DNA of 54,483 nt from Hallerella sp963656065. GTDB taxonomy: Bacteria > Fibrobacterota > Fibrobacteria > Fibrobacterales > Fibrobacteraceae. Shown here one piece after another: positions 24,917 to 33,323 of the stretch (positions are counted from its first letter, which is position 1; each line of letters opens with the position of its first letter). The stretch spans positions 1 to 54,483 of the forward strand of contig CAVKGV010000013.1 of NCBI GenBank assembly GCA_963656065.1. The letters run 5' to 3'. The notes beneath the pieces were generated by a model. It was not told the DNA's origin and ran no database searches. It saw nothing but the letters and a program-made list of their open reading frames with translations. Both the position numbers and the translations under genes were made by a program.

Positions 24917-26371
24917 TTACGCAGTCGTGGAAGTTCCCTGCTCAAGATATTGGAGCAGGTCGTGCTGCTTGGAAATGGGAACAAGAATATACAGAATGTC
25001 GTCTGTTTGCAGTTTGACACCGCCACGTGGCGGAAGGATTCTCGCGTCTCTCGTGATGGACGTGATGACGATATCCTGGCCGAGCTTTAGCGACTGGATC
25101 GTCTTTTGTGCGCAGAAAGAATTTTCAAGGACCTGGAACTCGATGAGGTCCATGTCGGTTCGTTTCACGGAATGGAGTTCCATGGAGAAGGGGGATTCGG
25201 GCGGCTTTGGCACGGAGAGCTTTAGCTTGCGGGCTAGAACGCCCAGCGTGCTTCCCTGCAAAAGGCAGCTGACGATGACCGCGAAAAAGATAATGTTGAA
25301 AACGGATTCGCTCGGATCGAGACCGTAGGCTGCCGGGTAGGTTGCAAGCACAATCGGGACCGCTCCTTTGATGCCTCCCCAGCACAGGAACCCGCGTTCC
25401 GTGGTCGTATATTTGAATGGAAGCGTTGAAAGCCATACGGCGATGGGGCGTGCCACGAAAATCATGAGTGCCGCGATGAGAAGACCTTCTTTCCAGACGT
25501 GCACAAAGCTTCGCGGGAAAGCGAGAAGTCCGAGCATGAGGAACAGCGCCATGTTGCAGAATGTCGAAATCCCTTCGAGGAAGTTGCTCACGCCGCGTTT
25601 GGCGACAAAATCGGAATTGCCGAGCCAATAGCCCATAAAGAATACGGCGATGATGCCGTTTGCGCGAATGACGTCGGCGGTTCCGTAGCCTAAAAGAATC
25701 GAACCGATGATGAGAACGTAATAATAGCCGCGGTTTTGGGATTTCAAATGGTCGAACAGGAACTTGGCAACACGGCTTATCAGGTAGCCGACGATGATGC
25801 CTCCCGAAAATTGCCAGGCGAGAGACGCAAGAAAGCGAAGTGGCGAAGAATCCGCTCCCGAGGAGAGGCTTCCGACAAAGGCTAGCGTAAGGAGAATCGC
25901 CATTGGGTCGTTGGCCGCACTTTCGACATTGAGCGTCGCGGCGAGTTTCTTCTTTATCGGGTTCTGCCGGGTGATGAGGAAAACGGCTGCGGCATCGGTC
26001 GAAGAAATGATGGACCCTATCATCATCGACTGGAGCCAATCATAATCCATGATAAAATGGATGGAAACGCCTAGGACAAAAGCTGTCGCGGCTACGCCGA
26101 ATGTCGCAAGGATAATGCTCGGCTTTGCAACGAGCTGCAAGTCGGAACGTGTCGTTCGGAATCCGCCGTCAAAGAGGATGAATATAAGCAGGATATCGGC
26201 AATCTGCTTTGTCACCTTTGCGTCGTTGAAATGAACGAGATTCAAACCGTCCGTGCCTACGAGGACACCGACCGCAAGGAAGACCACCAAAACCGGGACT
26301 CCGATTTTATCCGAAATTTTTGTCGCAAAAATGGAAGCGACGATCAGCAGGGCGATGAGAAGAAATAGCAT
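24917..26371 (-). CDS. CPA1-type cation/proton antiporter (NhaP2/CvrA-like)
   Basis: The 484-residue membrane antiporter has about 12 helices in the first 390 residues and a cytoplasmic C-terminal TrkA-C-like regulatory domain (about 395-475). Diagnostic motifs are FILFDGGFRT near residue 67, SSTDAAAVF near 124 and NVESAANDPMAI near 149, which contains the ND pair of the ion site. NhaP2/CvrA relatives exchange potassium for protons; the ion is inferred. It is preceded by a strong terminator only about 15 bp upstream, so its own promoter must lie within or before that hairpin, or it depends on read-through. Confidence 0.9.
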   Translation of the reverse strand: MLFLLIALLIVASIFATKISDKIGVPVLVVFLAVGVLVGTDGLNLVHFNDAKVTKQIADILLIFILFDGGFRTTRSDLQLVAKPSIILATFGVAATAFVLGVSIHFIMDYDWLQSMMIGSIISSTDAAAVFLITRQNPIKKKLAATLNVESAANDPMAILLTLAFVGSLSSGADSSPLRFLASLAWQFSGGIIVGYLISRVAKFLFDHLKSQNRGYYYVLIIGSILLGYGTADVIRANGIIAVFFMGYWLGNSDFVAKRGVSNFLEGISTFCNMALFLMLGLLAFPRSFVHVWKEGLLIAALMIFVARPIAVWLSTLPFKYTTTERGFLCWGGIKGAVPIVLATYPAAYGLDPSESVFNIIFFAVIVSCLLQGSTLGVLARKLKLSVPKPPESPFSMELHSVKRTDMDLIEFQVLENSFCAQKTIQSLKLGQDIVITSITRDARILPPRGGVKLQTDDILYILVPISKQHDLLQYLEQGTSTTA

Positions 26372-26384
26372 TGCTCTCTAAATA

Positions 26385-26413
26385 TAAAAACAGACCGGTT
26401 AAAATTGGTCTGT
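26385..26413 (-). terminator. Intrinsic terminator of the decarboxylase-cupin gene
   Basis: On the minus strand ACAGACC and GGTCTGT (positions 26390-26396 and 26407-26413) pair across a 10-nt loop and are followed by TTTTTATATTT. The hairpin ends 14 bp before the antiporter start codon. Confidence 0.8.
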
Positions 26414-26425
26414 CGCTGAAAATTT

Positions 26426-27640
26426 TTAAAGCTTTCCGTAGGCTTCGTCGGAGACTTCTTCGAGCCATTCGTTGCCCTTGCCGGTTGCCGTCGGGTCGGG
26501 GACTTCAACGGAGATGTGCGCAAACCAGGAATCCTTTGATGCGCCGTGCCAGTGTTTGACATTTTTGGGAATGTACACGGCATCGCCTGCCCGGAGTTTT
26601 CTTGCCGGCTCTCCATCGAACTGGAGCCATCCTTCGCCCGCGGTGACGATGAGAAGTTGTCCGCCGTCGTGATGAATATGCCAGTTGTTGCGGCAGCCCG
26701 GTTCAAACGTGACGTTTGCGACGGAAACGCCTTTTTTATTCAGGCGCTGCAGGTAGGATTGTCCCTTGAAAAATTTCCCGAATGGATTCTTCTCTCCGCG
26801 CGGGAAAATTTTTTCGGAGACGGCGAGACTTTCGAGACCTTTTTCCGACGAAGTTTTTTGCACCGCTTCGGAGACTTCTTTCAGGTAGGACAGTGCGTTC
26901 AGCATCCGGGGATATCCGCAGAATGGAAGGCAGACGTAGATGACCTGCTCTAGATATTCGCGGGAACGTCCTTTGGCGAGATTTGCCCCGATATGCGACT
27001 TGAGCTGCGGCTCTGTTCCGAGATTTACGAGAATCGCCATCGTAAGAAGTTCTCGGGTGCTTAGGTCAAGGCCTTTGCGCGTGTAATAATCGCCGAAACA
27101 GTTCGTGGCGAGAAAGTAGCTTGCGGTCGGAACGTTGTCCTTGCCGGATTTTTTTATCTGCTCGAACTTTTTCCCGAAAAGAGAAATTTGGGCTTCGACA
27201 CCTTTTTCGAAACGGTCTTTTGCGGAACCGTCGGTCGTTTGGCGGTTTGCCTGGACGCGGATTCCCTTGCGCTTGAAAACTGCGATTGCTGTTTCGGCGG
27301 CGTCTGCTGCGCGGGAAATTCCGCTGTAAGGTGCGCATTGGTAGATGGCTTCGAGAATCTCTTCTGCGGCGAGAACTTTTCCGTCAAGCGTTTTCTCGAT
27401 TTGTTCGGCGAGGAGCGTTCCCGATTGCTGGACGGTGAGCGAGGCGATGGAGACCAGGGCTCGTTCTTTCGGGCTTACGAGCGGCGTCTTTTGGGGAACT
27501 TCCCGTTCGGTCATGTTTTCGAGAATTTCGCGGATTTCCGCATCTGCGGAAAAAGCCTTTGTTGTTTCTTCCGGTGTATTGCAACCGGAGAGAGCTGAGA
27601 TTAATCCGAAGAGGCTCATCATCAAACATCCTTTTTTCAT
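26426..27640 (-). CDS. Lipoprotein with two carboxymuconolactone decarboxylase-like domains and a cupin
   Basis: This 404-residue predicted lipoprotein has the lipobox ISALSGC (Cys20). Two alpha-helical CMD/AhpD-like domains follow: the first centres on CAPYSGISRAADA near residue 122, the second on VCLPFCGYPRMLNA near residue 238. The C-terminal domain (about 305-390) is a cupin with the metal-binding HIHHDGGQ and a later KHWHGA. Most CMD-cupin fusions are cytoplasmic, so periplasmic anchoring is unusual. A GAGGA ribosome binding site precedes the start. The reaction is unknown; a lactone or peroxide-related role would be a guess. Confidence 0.85.
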   Translation of the reverse strand: MKKGCLMMSLFGLISALSGCNTPEETTKAFSADAEIREILENMTEREVPQKTPLVSPKERALVSIASLTVQQSGTLLAEQIEKTLDGKVLAAEEILEAIYQCAPYSGISRAADAAETAIAVFKRKGIRVQANRQTTDGSAKDRFEKGVEAQISLFGKKFEQIKKSGKDNVPTASYFLATNCFGDYYTRKGLDLSTRELLTMAILVNLGTEPQLKSHIGANLAKGRSREYLEQVIYVCLPFCGYPRMLNALSYLKEVSEAVQKTSSEKGLESLAVSEKIFPRGEKNPFGKFFKGQSYLQRLNKKGVSVANVTFEPGCRNNWHIHHDGGQLLIVTAGEGWLQFDGEPARKLRAGDAVYIPKNVKHWHGASKDSWFAHISVEVPDPTATGKGNEWLEEVSDEAYGKL

Positions 27641-27776
27641 GGTTGTCCTCGTGTTTGGGCGTGCTACTTGAAAATATACGACTTAGAGTTTGCTCTAGGG
27701 CAAGGGTGCTGCTGCGTTTTTTTTTATCATTGTAAACAAGATTCAAACAAAGACTCTCTTTTCACGAGGAATCGTT

Positions 27777-29198
27777 ATGAAAAAGCAAGTCATCGTTTCC
27801 CTGTCGACAGTTGCTGTCGGAATCGTTCTTTCCGCCTGCAGTGACGACGTTACGAAAGTCACGAACGAGGTCTCCGGGATGGATGTGGTGGCCTCTGCGG
27901 ACTCGCTCGGAAAGTGCGACGCCGCGGCTCTCGGCAAGACGGTTTTCGCTTCGGATGAAAATGCCGCTTACGTGTGTGCGGATTCGGGCTGGGTCCTTCT
28001 CTCCAAAAAACAAGAAGATGTTGTCTGCGTTGCGGAACAGCTCTCCGACGGCTCGGGTTATAAAATTGTCTGCGGCGGAGACTCGGTCGGCGTCGTCAAG
28101 AACGGTTCAAATGGCGAAAACGGTTCGGACGGCAAGGACGGAGAATCCGGCGAGAACGGCACATCTTGCACGGTAGAAAATCTTTCCGATGGCTCGGGCT
28201 ATAAAGTTCTCTGTGGCGGAGATTCGGTCGGCGTCATCACGAATGGTGCAACCGGCGAAAACGGTGCAGACGGGAGCAGCTGCTCGCTCACCGACAATGG
28301 CGACGGAACCGTTACGCAGGTCTGCGGCGCGGACACGATAACTTTGTACAAAGCGTTTTGCGGAGATTTCGCTTACGATCCGGAAAAAGCCTTCTGCTCC
28401 GAGGAAACCGTTTATTCCTGCGGCGGAAAGCCCTACGACCCGGCAGAAAAGTTTTGCGTTGAAGGGAGCGTCTATGACCTGTGCAACGGAATGACTTACG
28501 ACCCGATGGATACCAGCTGGAAATGCTATGGCAGGAAACTCATTGGGCAATTCACGGACTCTAGAGACAACCAGACCTATTCGGCTGTCAAAATCGGAGA
28601 GCAGATTTGGATGGCGGAAAACCTGAATTACGCCTATTTGGAGAAAACGGCGGACCTGGATTCTTCGAGCTTCTGTTACGACAATTCTGCGGATTCCTGC
28701 GCCAAGTACGGTCGCCTTTACACGTGGTCCGCGGCGATGGATTCTGCCACCGTGTTTAGCAATGACGGAAATGGTTGCGGTGATGGAACAACATGCTCCG
28801 CAACAGGAAATGTCCGCGGCGTATGTCCCGCGGGATGGCACCTGCCGAGCAATGAGGAGTGGAATTCGCTTGAAACATTCGTCGCGAATACCCTCTTTGA
28901 CGGAAACAAGGACTCCGTCGGTTACGCGCTGAAATCGGCAAGCGGCTGGAAAGATTCTGACGGCAAGTCGGGCAACGGCTCGGATGCTTTAGGCTTCGGC
29001 GCTCTTCCCGCGGGTTACCGCTATGGTGCCGGTTTCAATACGTTTAACTTTGTTCTCGGCAACGCAAGCTTTTGTAGCGCTACAGAGACTGACACGGAAT
29101 TTTCCTACAACCGGGATATGTACTACAGTCGCACGGGCTTGATCACTAGCGATGACGGCAAGGGCTTAGCGAGGTCTGTCCGCTGCGTCAAGGACTGA
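27777..29198 (+). CDS. FISUMP-domain lipoprotein with Cys-bracketed and collagen-like repeats
   Basis: This 473-residue lipoprotein (lipobox VLSAC, Cys21) is a paralogue of the gene at 11171. After a conserved N-terminal module (AAYVCADSGWVLL) come two strong C-to-C repeats with DGSGYKIVCGGDSVGV or close variants, each followed by Gly-Glu-Asn-Gly collagen-like spacers, and a third degenerate one. Residues about 197-255 hold three units of a different Cys module containing YDPEKAFC, YDPAEKFC and YDPMDTSWKC. Residues about 260-473 form the FISUMP domain, ending SVRCVKD. The start is ATG 27777 with GAGGA upstream. It is divergent from the decarboxylase-cupin gene. Confidence 0.88.
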   Translation: MKKQVIVSLSTVAVGIVLSACSDDVTKVTNEVSGMDVVASADSLGKCDAAALGKTVFASDENAAYVCADSGWVLLSKKQEDVVCVAEQLSDGSGYKIVCGGDSVGVVKNGSNGENGSDGKDGESGENGTSCTVENLSDGSGYKVLCGGDSVGVITNGATGENGADGSSCSLTDNGDGTVTQVCGADTITLYKAFCGDFAYDPEKAFCSEETVYSCGGKPYDPAEKFCVEGSVYDLCNGMTYDPMDTSWKCYGRKLIGQFTDSRDNQTYSAVKIGEQIWMAENLNYAYLEKTADLDSSSFCYDNSADSCAKYGRLYTWSAAMDSATVFSNDGNGCGDGTTCSATGNVRGVCPAGWHLPSNEEWNSLETFVANTLFDGNKDSVGYALKSASGWKDSDGKSGNGSDALGFGALPAGYRYGAGFNTFNFVLGNASFCSATETDTEFSYNRDMYYSRTGLITSDDGKGLARSVRCVKD

Positions 29199-29509
29199 TC
29201 GGTGCTGAGAGCTTAGCTCTGAGAGTGGAGTGTGGAGGGTTGAGAGTGGAATGACGTCAGACGGGAACACTCTACTGTCATCCTGGAGGGAGCATCGCGA
29301 CCGATAGGATCCATTTCAAAAGAAACGCTGAAAATGGATTCTATCACTCCCTTCGGTCGTTCCAGAATGACGGTGAACGAAAACGGTTCGTTTCAAATTC
29401 CCGTGTCCCGCTTAACTCATCCCGAAAACTTAGACGTCCGCGGACTATTCCCTACTCCCTAGGAGCTTAAATGTCCGCGACTCTAAGATCTCTCAACCAA
29501 ACTCAGAAC
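29199..29509. repeat. Composite dispersed repeat cluster
   Basis: The 311-bp gap carries the GA-rich segment (29215-29252), then one forward unit (GTCATCCTGGAGGGAG...GATAGGATCCA, 29277-29314) and its head-to-head inverted partner (29333-29372). Together they form an imperfect palindrome about 100 bp long. The remaining sequence, to 29509, is low-complexity CT-rich DNA without a gene. Confidence 0.8.
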
Positions 29510-30160
29510 TCACTTCATCTTGGTCAGATAGGCGGGCGAGGATCCGTTCTTTTGAATTGCCGGGAGGATTCGGGAAATGTCCCAGTCTTCTTTGCGGATT
29601 CTGCGGCGGAGAAGCGCGACGAAAACTTCCATCAGCATTTCGCAGTCATAGACGGCGCGGTGCATTTCTTCGTTGTTGATGGAGAGCTTTATTTGCCCCT
29701 TGATGCGCTGGAACATGTGCGCGAGGTCTCCGAGCTTGTGGCTTTTCAATTCGGGCAGGATGGACTTTGCAATTCGCAGACTATCGACAATCGGGTTTCC
29801 CGGGAGAAGCTGGGGATGCTTCGTGTAGGCGACGTGCAAAAATCCGGAGTCGAAGTCGGCATTGTGGGCAACCAGTATTGCGGACTGCCCGCAAAAAACG
29901 GTGAATTTCCGCAAGACGTCGTTTATCGCCGGAGCGTTTTCGACCATCGCGTTTGTGATATGGTTGATGCGTGTCGCTTCGTCCGGGATCATCATCGGAG
30001 GTTTGACGAGCGTCTGGAACGTGGAAATTTCTTTGGGGCGAACGATGCCGTTGTCGTCGTAAACCGTAAACTTGACGGCTCCGATTTCGACAATTTCATC
30101 CTTGTTCTGGGATAGTCCGGTGGTTTCGAGGTCAAAGGCGACAAAGGTTGAATAAAGCAC
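29510..30160 (-). CDS. DnaQ-like 3'-5' exonuclease (DEDDh)
   Basis: The 216-residue exonuclease of the DNA polymerase III epsilon-like superfamily has all DEDDh residues: Asp and Glu in FVAFDLETTG at the N-terminus, Asp in VAHNADFDSGFL near residue 103, and His-x4-Asp in HRAVYD near residue 171. It is shorter than polymerase-associated epsilon and may act in repair or RNA/DNA turnover. I chose the GTG at 30160 because it has a strong GGAG seven bases upstream and places the catalytic strand at the N-terminus. It follows the DUF374 gene by 65 bp on the same strand. Confidence 0.9.
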   Translation of the reverse strand: MLYSTFVAFDLETTGLSQNKDEIVEIGAVKFTVYDDNGIVRPKEISTFQTLVKPPMMIPDEATRINHITNAMVENAPAINDVLRKFTVFCGQSAILVAHNADFDSGFLHVAYTKHPQLLPGNPIVDSLRIAKSILPELKSHKLGDLAHMFQRIKGQIKLSINNEEMHRAVYDCEMLMEVFVALLRRRIRKEDWDISRILPAIQKNGSSPAYLTKMK

Positions 30161-30225
30161 GAGGTTCTCCAGGATGAAAGGCCCAAAACCCAAAAATAGC
30201 TTAATGATTTTGTCAAAGTTGACAT

Positions 30226-30735
30226 TTAGCGGATTTGGACGATGACTTTGGAAAAGGGAAGCGGAATCTTTGCCGTATCCCAACTTTTGAGGGAAAAATG
30301 TATCCCGTAACGGATTTCGACAAAAAAACAGGGCTTTCCGGAATGTTCTGCAAGCCATCGTGTTCCGGGCTTTTCGATTCCCGCGGGACCTCTGGGACCG
30401 TCAAGTGCCATGGCGCAAAGGTTTCCCGCCTGGAGTTTTCGGAGAACTTCCCGGATTTGAACCGCTCTCTCGGAGCTTGATCCGCGAACGATCCTGTACC
30501 CTAGGTCCGAGGCGATTTTTGCAAGAAATTCCCCGTCTCCGCTCGGGGAGATGAATGCGACGATTCCCCTTTTTTGAAAGGCCGCTGTCGCGGCGAAAAG
30601 ATCCCTGTGCCAGATGCCCAAAATTCCCGGTTCGTAGATTTTTTCTTCTTTTTTCCATGAAATCCGCAGACTTTTCATCCAAAATTCCATGATTTTGCAA
30701 AAAAAACGCTTTTTTATGGAAAGTTTGCCGGTCAT
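30226..30735 (-). CDS. DUF374 lysophospholipid acyltransferase-like protein
   Basis: This 169-residue protein belongs to the DUF374 group of the LPLAT superfamily. The conserved ILGIWHRDLFAA (His/Asp), FISPSGDGE, YRIVRGSSS and ALDGPRGP motifs are all present in order. The family is associated with acyl transfer to lipid A or phospholipids; the exact acceptor is not known. The start is uncertain: ATG 30735 gives the usual N-terminal basic helix, and an ATG 15 codons further in is possible. It is divergent from tRNA-Cys, with promoter regions overlapping. Confidence 0.82.
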   Translation of the reverse strand: MTGKLSIKKRFFCKIMEFWMKSLRISWKKEEKIYEPGILGIWHRDLFAATAAFQKRGIVAFISPSGDGEFLAKIASDLGYRIVRGSSSERAVQIREVLRKLQAGNLCAMALDGPRGPAGIEKPGTRWLAEHSGKPCFFVEIRYGIHFSLKSWDTAKIPLPFSKVIVQIR

Positions 30736-30739
30736 CACC

Positions 30740-30768
30740 TTGGAAAATAAAAAAATTATTCCTATTAT
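30740..30768 (+). promoter_or_regulatory. Promoter of tRNA-Cys
   Basis: TTGGAA (30740-30745), a 17-bp spacer and TATTAT (30763-30768) lie 10 bp before the tRNA 5' end. Confidence 0.75.
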
Positions 30769-30778
30769 TGGGCTATCT

Positions 30779-30851
30779 GGCGACGTACCCAAGTTGGTAA
30801 GGGACGGCTCTGCAAAAGCCCCATTCCTCAGTTCGAGTCTGAGCGTTGCCT
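30779..30851 (+). tRNA. tRNA-Cys (anticodon GCA)
   Basis: A 73-nt cloverleaf starts GGCGACG and ends CGTTGCC plus discriminator T, the U73 identity element of cysteine tRNAs. The anticodon loop is CTGCAAA, the D arm contains AAGTTGGTAAGGG, and the T loop is TTCGAGT. Position 27-43 looks like a C-C mismatch. CCA is not encoded. A hairpin with a T-run follows at once. Confidence 0.96.
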
Positions 30852-30858
30852 CGAAAAA

Positions 30859-30884
30859 GGCGGATGATTTTCATCCGTCTTTTC
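30859..30884 (+). terminator. Intrinsic terminator of tRNA-Cys
   Basis: GGCGGATGA pairs with TCATCCGTC around a short T-rich loop (one G-U pair) and is followed by TTTTCGTTTT. Confidence 0.75.
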
Positions 30885-30901
30885 GTTTTAAAGTTTTACA
30901 C

Positions 30902-30934
30902 AAAAAAAGAAAGTTCCGCTTCGGGCGGAACTTT
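30902..30934 (-). terminator. Intrinsic terminator of the PEGA gene
   Basis: A perfect ten-bp stem, AAAGTTCCGC (30910-30919) with GCGGAACTTT (30925-30934), is followed on the minus strand by C and a run of seven T's. Confidence 0.85.
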
Positions 30935-30955
30935 TCTCGTTTGCGGGGAAGAGGA

Positions 30956-31495
30956 TTATTTCTTGCCCTTGCGCGCGTCGATGGTCACCTGGACTGTCTT
31001 TTCGCCTTCGACCTTGACGAGCTTTTCGGCGGCGCGTCCATTGTTGCATTCGGCGCGAACCATGTGGTCGCCGGCATCTAGGTTGTGGACTGTCAGCGGA
31101 GCCCCGTCCGTCTTGTCTGCATTGTCGCCATCGATATAGATGATGCACTTGCCCGGAATCGTTGTCACTTCGATATTTCCCTTGGGAATGACGGTTCCGA
31201 AATTGAACGAGTTGCGCTTGTCGTTTCCCGGCCAGATGTTCACGCGCTGGTTTACGAGTTCATAGCCTTGGTCAACGACAATCAGCGTCTGGCGTCCGGA
31301 TTTGACCTGGCGGTTTTCGATCGGGCTCTTGCCCAAAAGTTCGCCGCCGAGATAGACTTCGCTGTTGGGCGGTTCGGTGAGAATCGTTACGTTTGCGGGC
31401 TGGTCGCGTGGGGGAGGCTCTTCGGCCATGGCGGCAACCGCCGAAAAAGAAATCGTGATGGCGCTGAGAGCCAAAAATCTTGAGAAAAATTTCAT
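30956..31495 (-). CDS. Exported protein with two PEGA domains
   Basis: The 179-residue exported protein has a signal peptide ending near AAMA (residue 24). Two beta-rich PEGA-type domains follow. The first contains EPPNSEVYLGGELLGKSPIE, the classic substitution of the PEGA motif; the second contains TTIPGKCIIYIDGDNA and GDHMVRAE. PEGA domains are found in surface or periplasmic proteins, often near secretion or cell-wall functions. The start has an AAGGAG ribosome binding site. It is a single gene with a strong terminator. Confidence 0.85.
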   Translation of the reverse strand: MKFFSRFLALSAITISFSAVAAMAEEPPPRDQPANVTILTEPPNSEVYLGGELLGKSPIENRQVKSGRQTLIVVDQGYELVNQRVNIWPGNDKRNSFNFGTVIPKGNIEVTTIPGKCIIYIDGDNADKTDGAPLTVHNLDAGDHMVRAECNNGRAAEKLVKVEGEKTVQVTIDARKGKK

Positions 31496-31596
31496 CGGAA
31501 ACTCCTTTTCAATCGAATATTAAGATATAAAGAAAATGACGCCCGGTGGACGCTTCAAAAGAAAAATCTTCCCATAAATTGTAATTTTTGGAAGAA

Positions 31597-33312
31597 ATGA
31601 AAGATCTTTATCAAAAATTGCGAACGTTTACGGGTAAAAATTACGGCCTGTATAAAAGCCTGTGCGGCAGAACCTGGAATTTTGGGGACTTTGATCTGGA
31701 ATTTGTCCATGTCCAGGGGGATCCGTTTGCGCCGGCGTCGCGGCTCAAGTTCAAGGTTCCGCTAGAACGGCTCGGAATCCCTGCGGAATGGGGAAACTTT
31801 CCCTTGAAACGCTTGGCGCTTGCGGACTTTCTATTGCGGAAGCTCTGCGCGGAAATCGAAGCCCGCGCAGAAGAGGAATCTTTTCCGGTGAAAGTAAATG
31901 TCCCGGGCGAGGAAATCCTTGTGCGGAATGCGCTTTGGGTCGGTGGACCGTCCGAAAACGGAGGCGCGGCTGTCGTCGAAGTGATTCTTTCGGTGGAGCT
32001 TCCCGGGGAAAAGCGCCGGATCGACGTGGAAGCGGCGAGCGAACTTTTGACCGCGACGATTCCCGATCTGCTGATGTCCCTTTACCTGAACAGGGACGAG
32101 GAACGCTTCGAGGCGAAGCGCCGCATCGAGTCTTTGGAAGTTCGCGAAGAGCTTTTGAAAATTTTGAAGGAAAAGGGTTGGGTCGCCTTTGTCCCGAACG
32201 GGGCGATTCTGCCGCGGGAGTCCGGTGCGAGCGATCTTCCCAAGAAGGGAGCGATTCCCTTTGAATCACCGGCGGAACTTTTAGAGACCGTCGAAGTTTT
32301 CGGCAGAAAAATTTCGGGAATGGCGATTCCCCGCGGGATTACGGTCATTGCGGGCGGAGCCTATCACGGAAAATCGACGCTCCTCTCGGCGCTTGAAAAG
32401 TCTGTCGTGCCCCATGTGGCGGGCGATGGTCGGGAATGGATTGTCGCGGATCCGTCGGCGGTGCGGATTGCCGCGGAACCGGGCCGCGTCGTAAAGGGGA
32501 CGCGCATCGAACCGTTTGTTCGGGAATTGCCGTTTGGCGTTTCGACAAAAACTTTTCGGACGCGTTCGGCTTCGGGTTCGACCAGCGAGGCGGCGAATCT
32601 TGTCGAGGCTCTTGAATTCGGAGCGAGAACTCTTTTCATCGACGAAGACGCCTCTGCGGTAAATTTCCTGATTCGGGATTCCCGAATGCGGGAACTGGTC
32701 GGCGAAAAGGACGAGCCTCTGATTCCGCTGTCGGACAGGGCCTCGGAGCTGAAGTCGCTCGGCGTGAACATGGTGATTGTCGTCGGCGCCTGCGGGGATT
32801 ATCTGCACGTTGCGGACACGGTTCTTGTGATGAAAAATTATCTGCCGCTCTCCGCCTCGGAAAAGGCATGCCGGATAGCCGCAAAAACTTCCGCCCAGCC
32901 TGCGCTTGAAAACCTTCCGGAATTCGGGGATTTTAAATGCCGGAGCCTTTTGGAACTGGCGGACGAATTGAAGCCCGGGCTGAAACCCCGCGGACCGGTG
33001 GAACGCCAGGTAAAGGTGCGCCTCCGCGGGTCGGAACTCTCGATAGGCTACGTCCATGCGGATTTGCGGGCGCTGTTCCCGCTTGCTCGGACGGCAACGC
33101 TCAGCGGTCTCGGACTTTTTCTTTTGAACCTTTTACAAAATGCGGAAGACGTTCCCGCCGACGAAGCGATTCGCAAGCTCCATGCCCAGATTCAAAATGT
33201 CGGATTCCGCCGCTTACCGCAAGGCTTTTCGAAGGATTCCGAACTTCCCCGTGAAGCGGAAATCGCGATGGCGCTTTTGCGACTTGAACATCTATCGAAA
33301 CCCGAAAAGTAG
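31597..33312 (+). CDS. PF09818-type predicted P-loop ATPase
   Basis: This 571-residue cytoplasmic protein belongs to the COG3044/PF09818 family of predicted ABC-class ATPases. It starts with the family's characteristic FTGKNYGLYKSLCG. The ATPase core shows GGAYHGKSTLL (Walker A) near residue 252, GSTSEAANLVEALE as a signature-like segment near 330, and LFIDEDASAVNFL (Walker B with catalytic acid). A C-terminal helical extension is present. Some relatives are associated with isopeptide or RNA contexts, but the function is unsettled. I chose ATG 31597 over TTG 31588. Confidence 0.88.
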   Translation: MKDLYQKLRTFTGKNYGLYKSLCGRTWNFGDFDLEFVHVQGDPFAPASRLKFKVPLERLGIPAEWGNFPLKRLALADFLLRKLCAEIEARAEEESFPVKVNVPGEEILVRNALWVGGPSENGGAAVVEVILSVELPGEKRRIDVEAASELLTATIPDLLMSLYLNRDEERFEAKRRIESLEVREELLKILKEKGWVAFVPNGAILPRESGASDLPKKGAIPFESPAELLETVEVFGRKISGMAIPRGITVIAGGAYHGKSTLLSALEKSVVPHVAGDGREWIVADPSAVRIAAEPGRVVKGTRIEPFVRELPFGVSTKTFRTRSASGSTSEAANLVEALEFGARTLFIDEDASAVNFLIRDSRMRELVGEKDEPLIPLSDRASELKSLGVNMVIVVGACGDYLHVADTVLVMKNYLPLSASEKACRIAAKTSAQPALENLPEFGDFKCRSLLELADELKPGLKPRGPVERQVKVRLRGSELSIGYVHADLRALFPLARTATLSGLGLFLLNLLQNAEDVPADEAIRKLHAQIQNVGFRRLPQGFSKDSELPREAEIAMALLRLEHLSKPEK

Positions 33313-33323
33313 AGAATCGAAAA

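Noticed and set aside
24695..25090. 131-codon plus-strand frame crossing the repeat cluster
   Set aside because: It consists of translated repeat sequence and then antisense of the antiporter gene.
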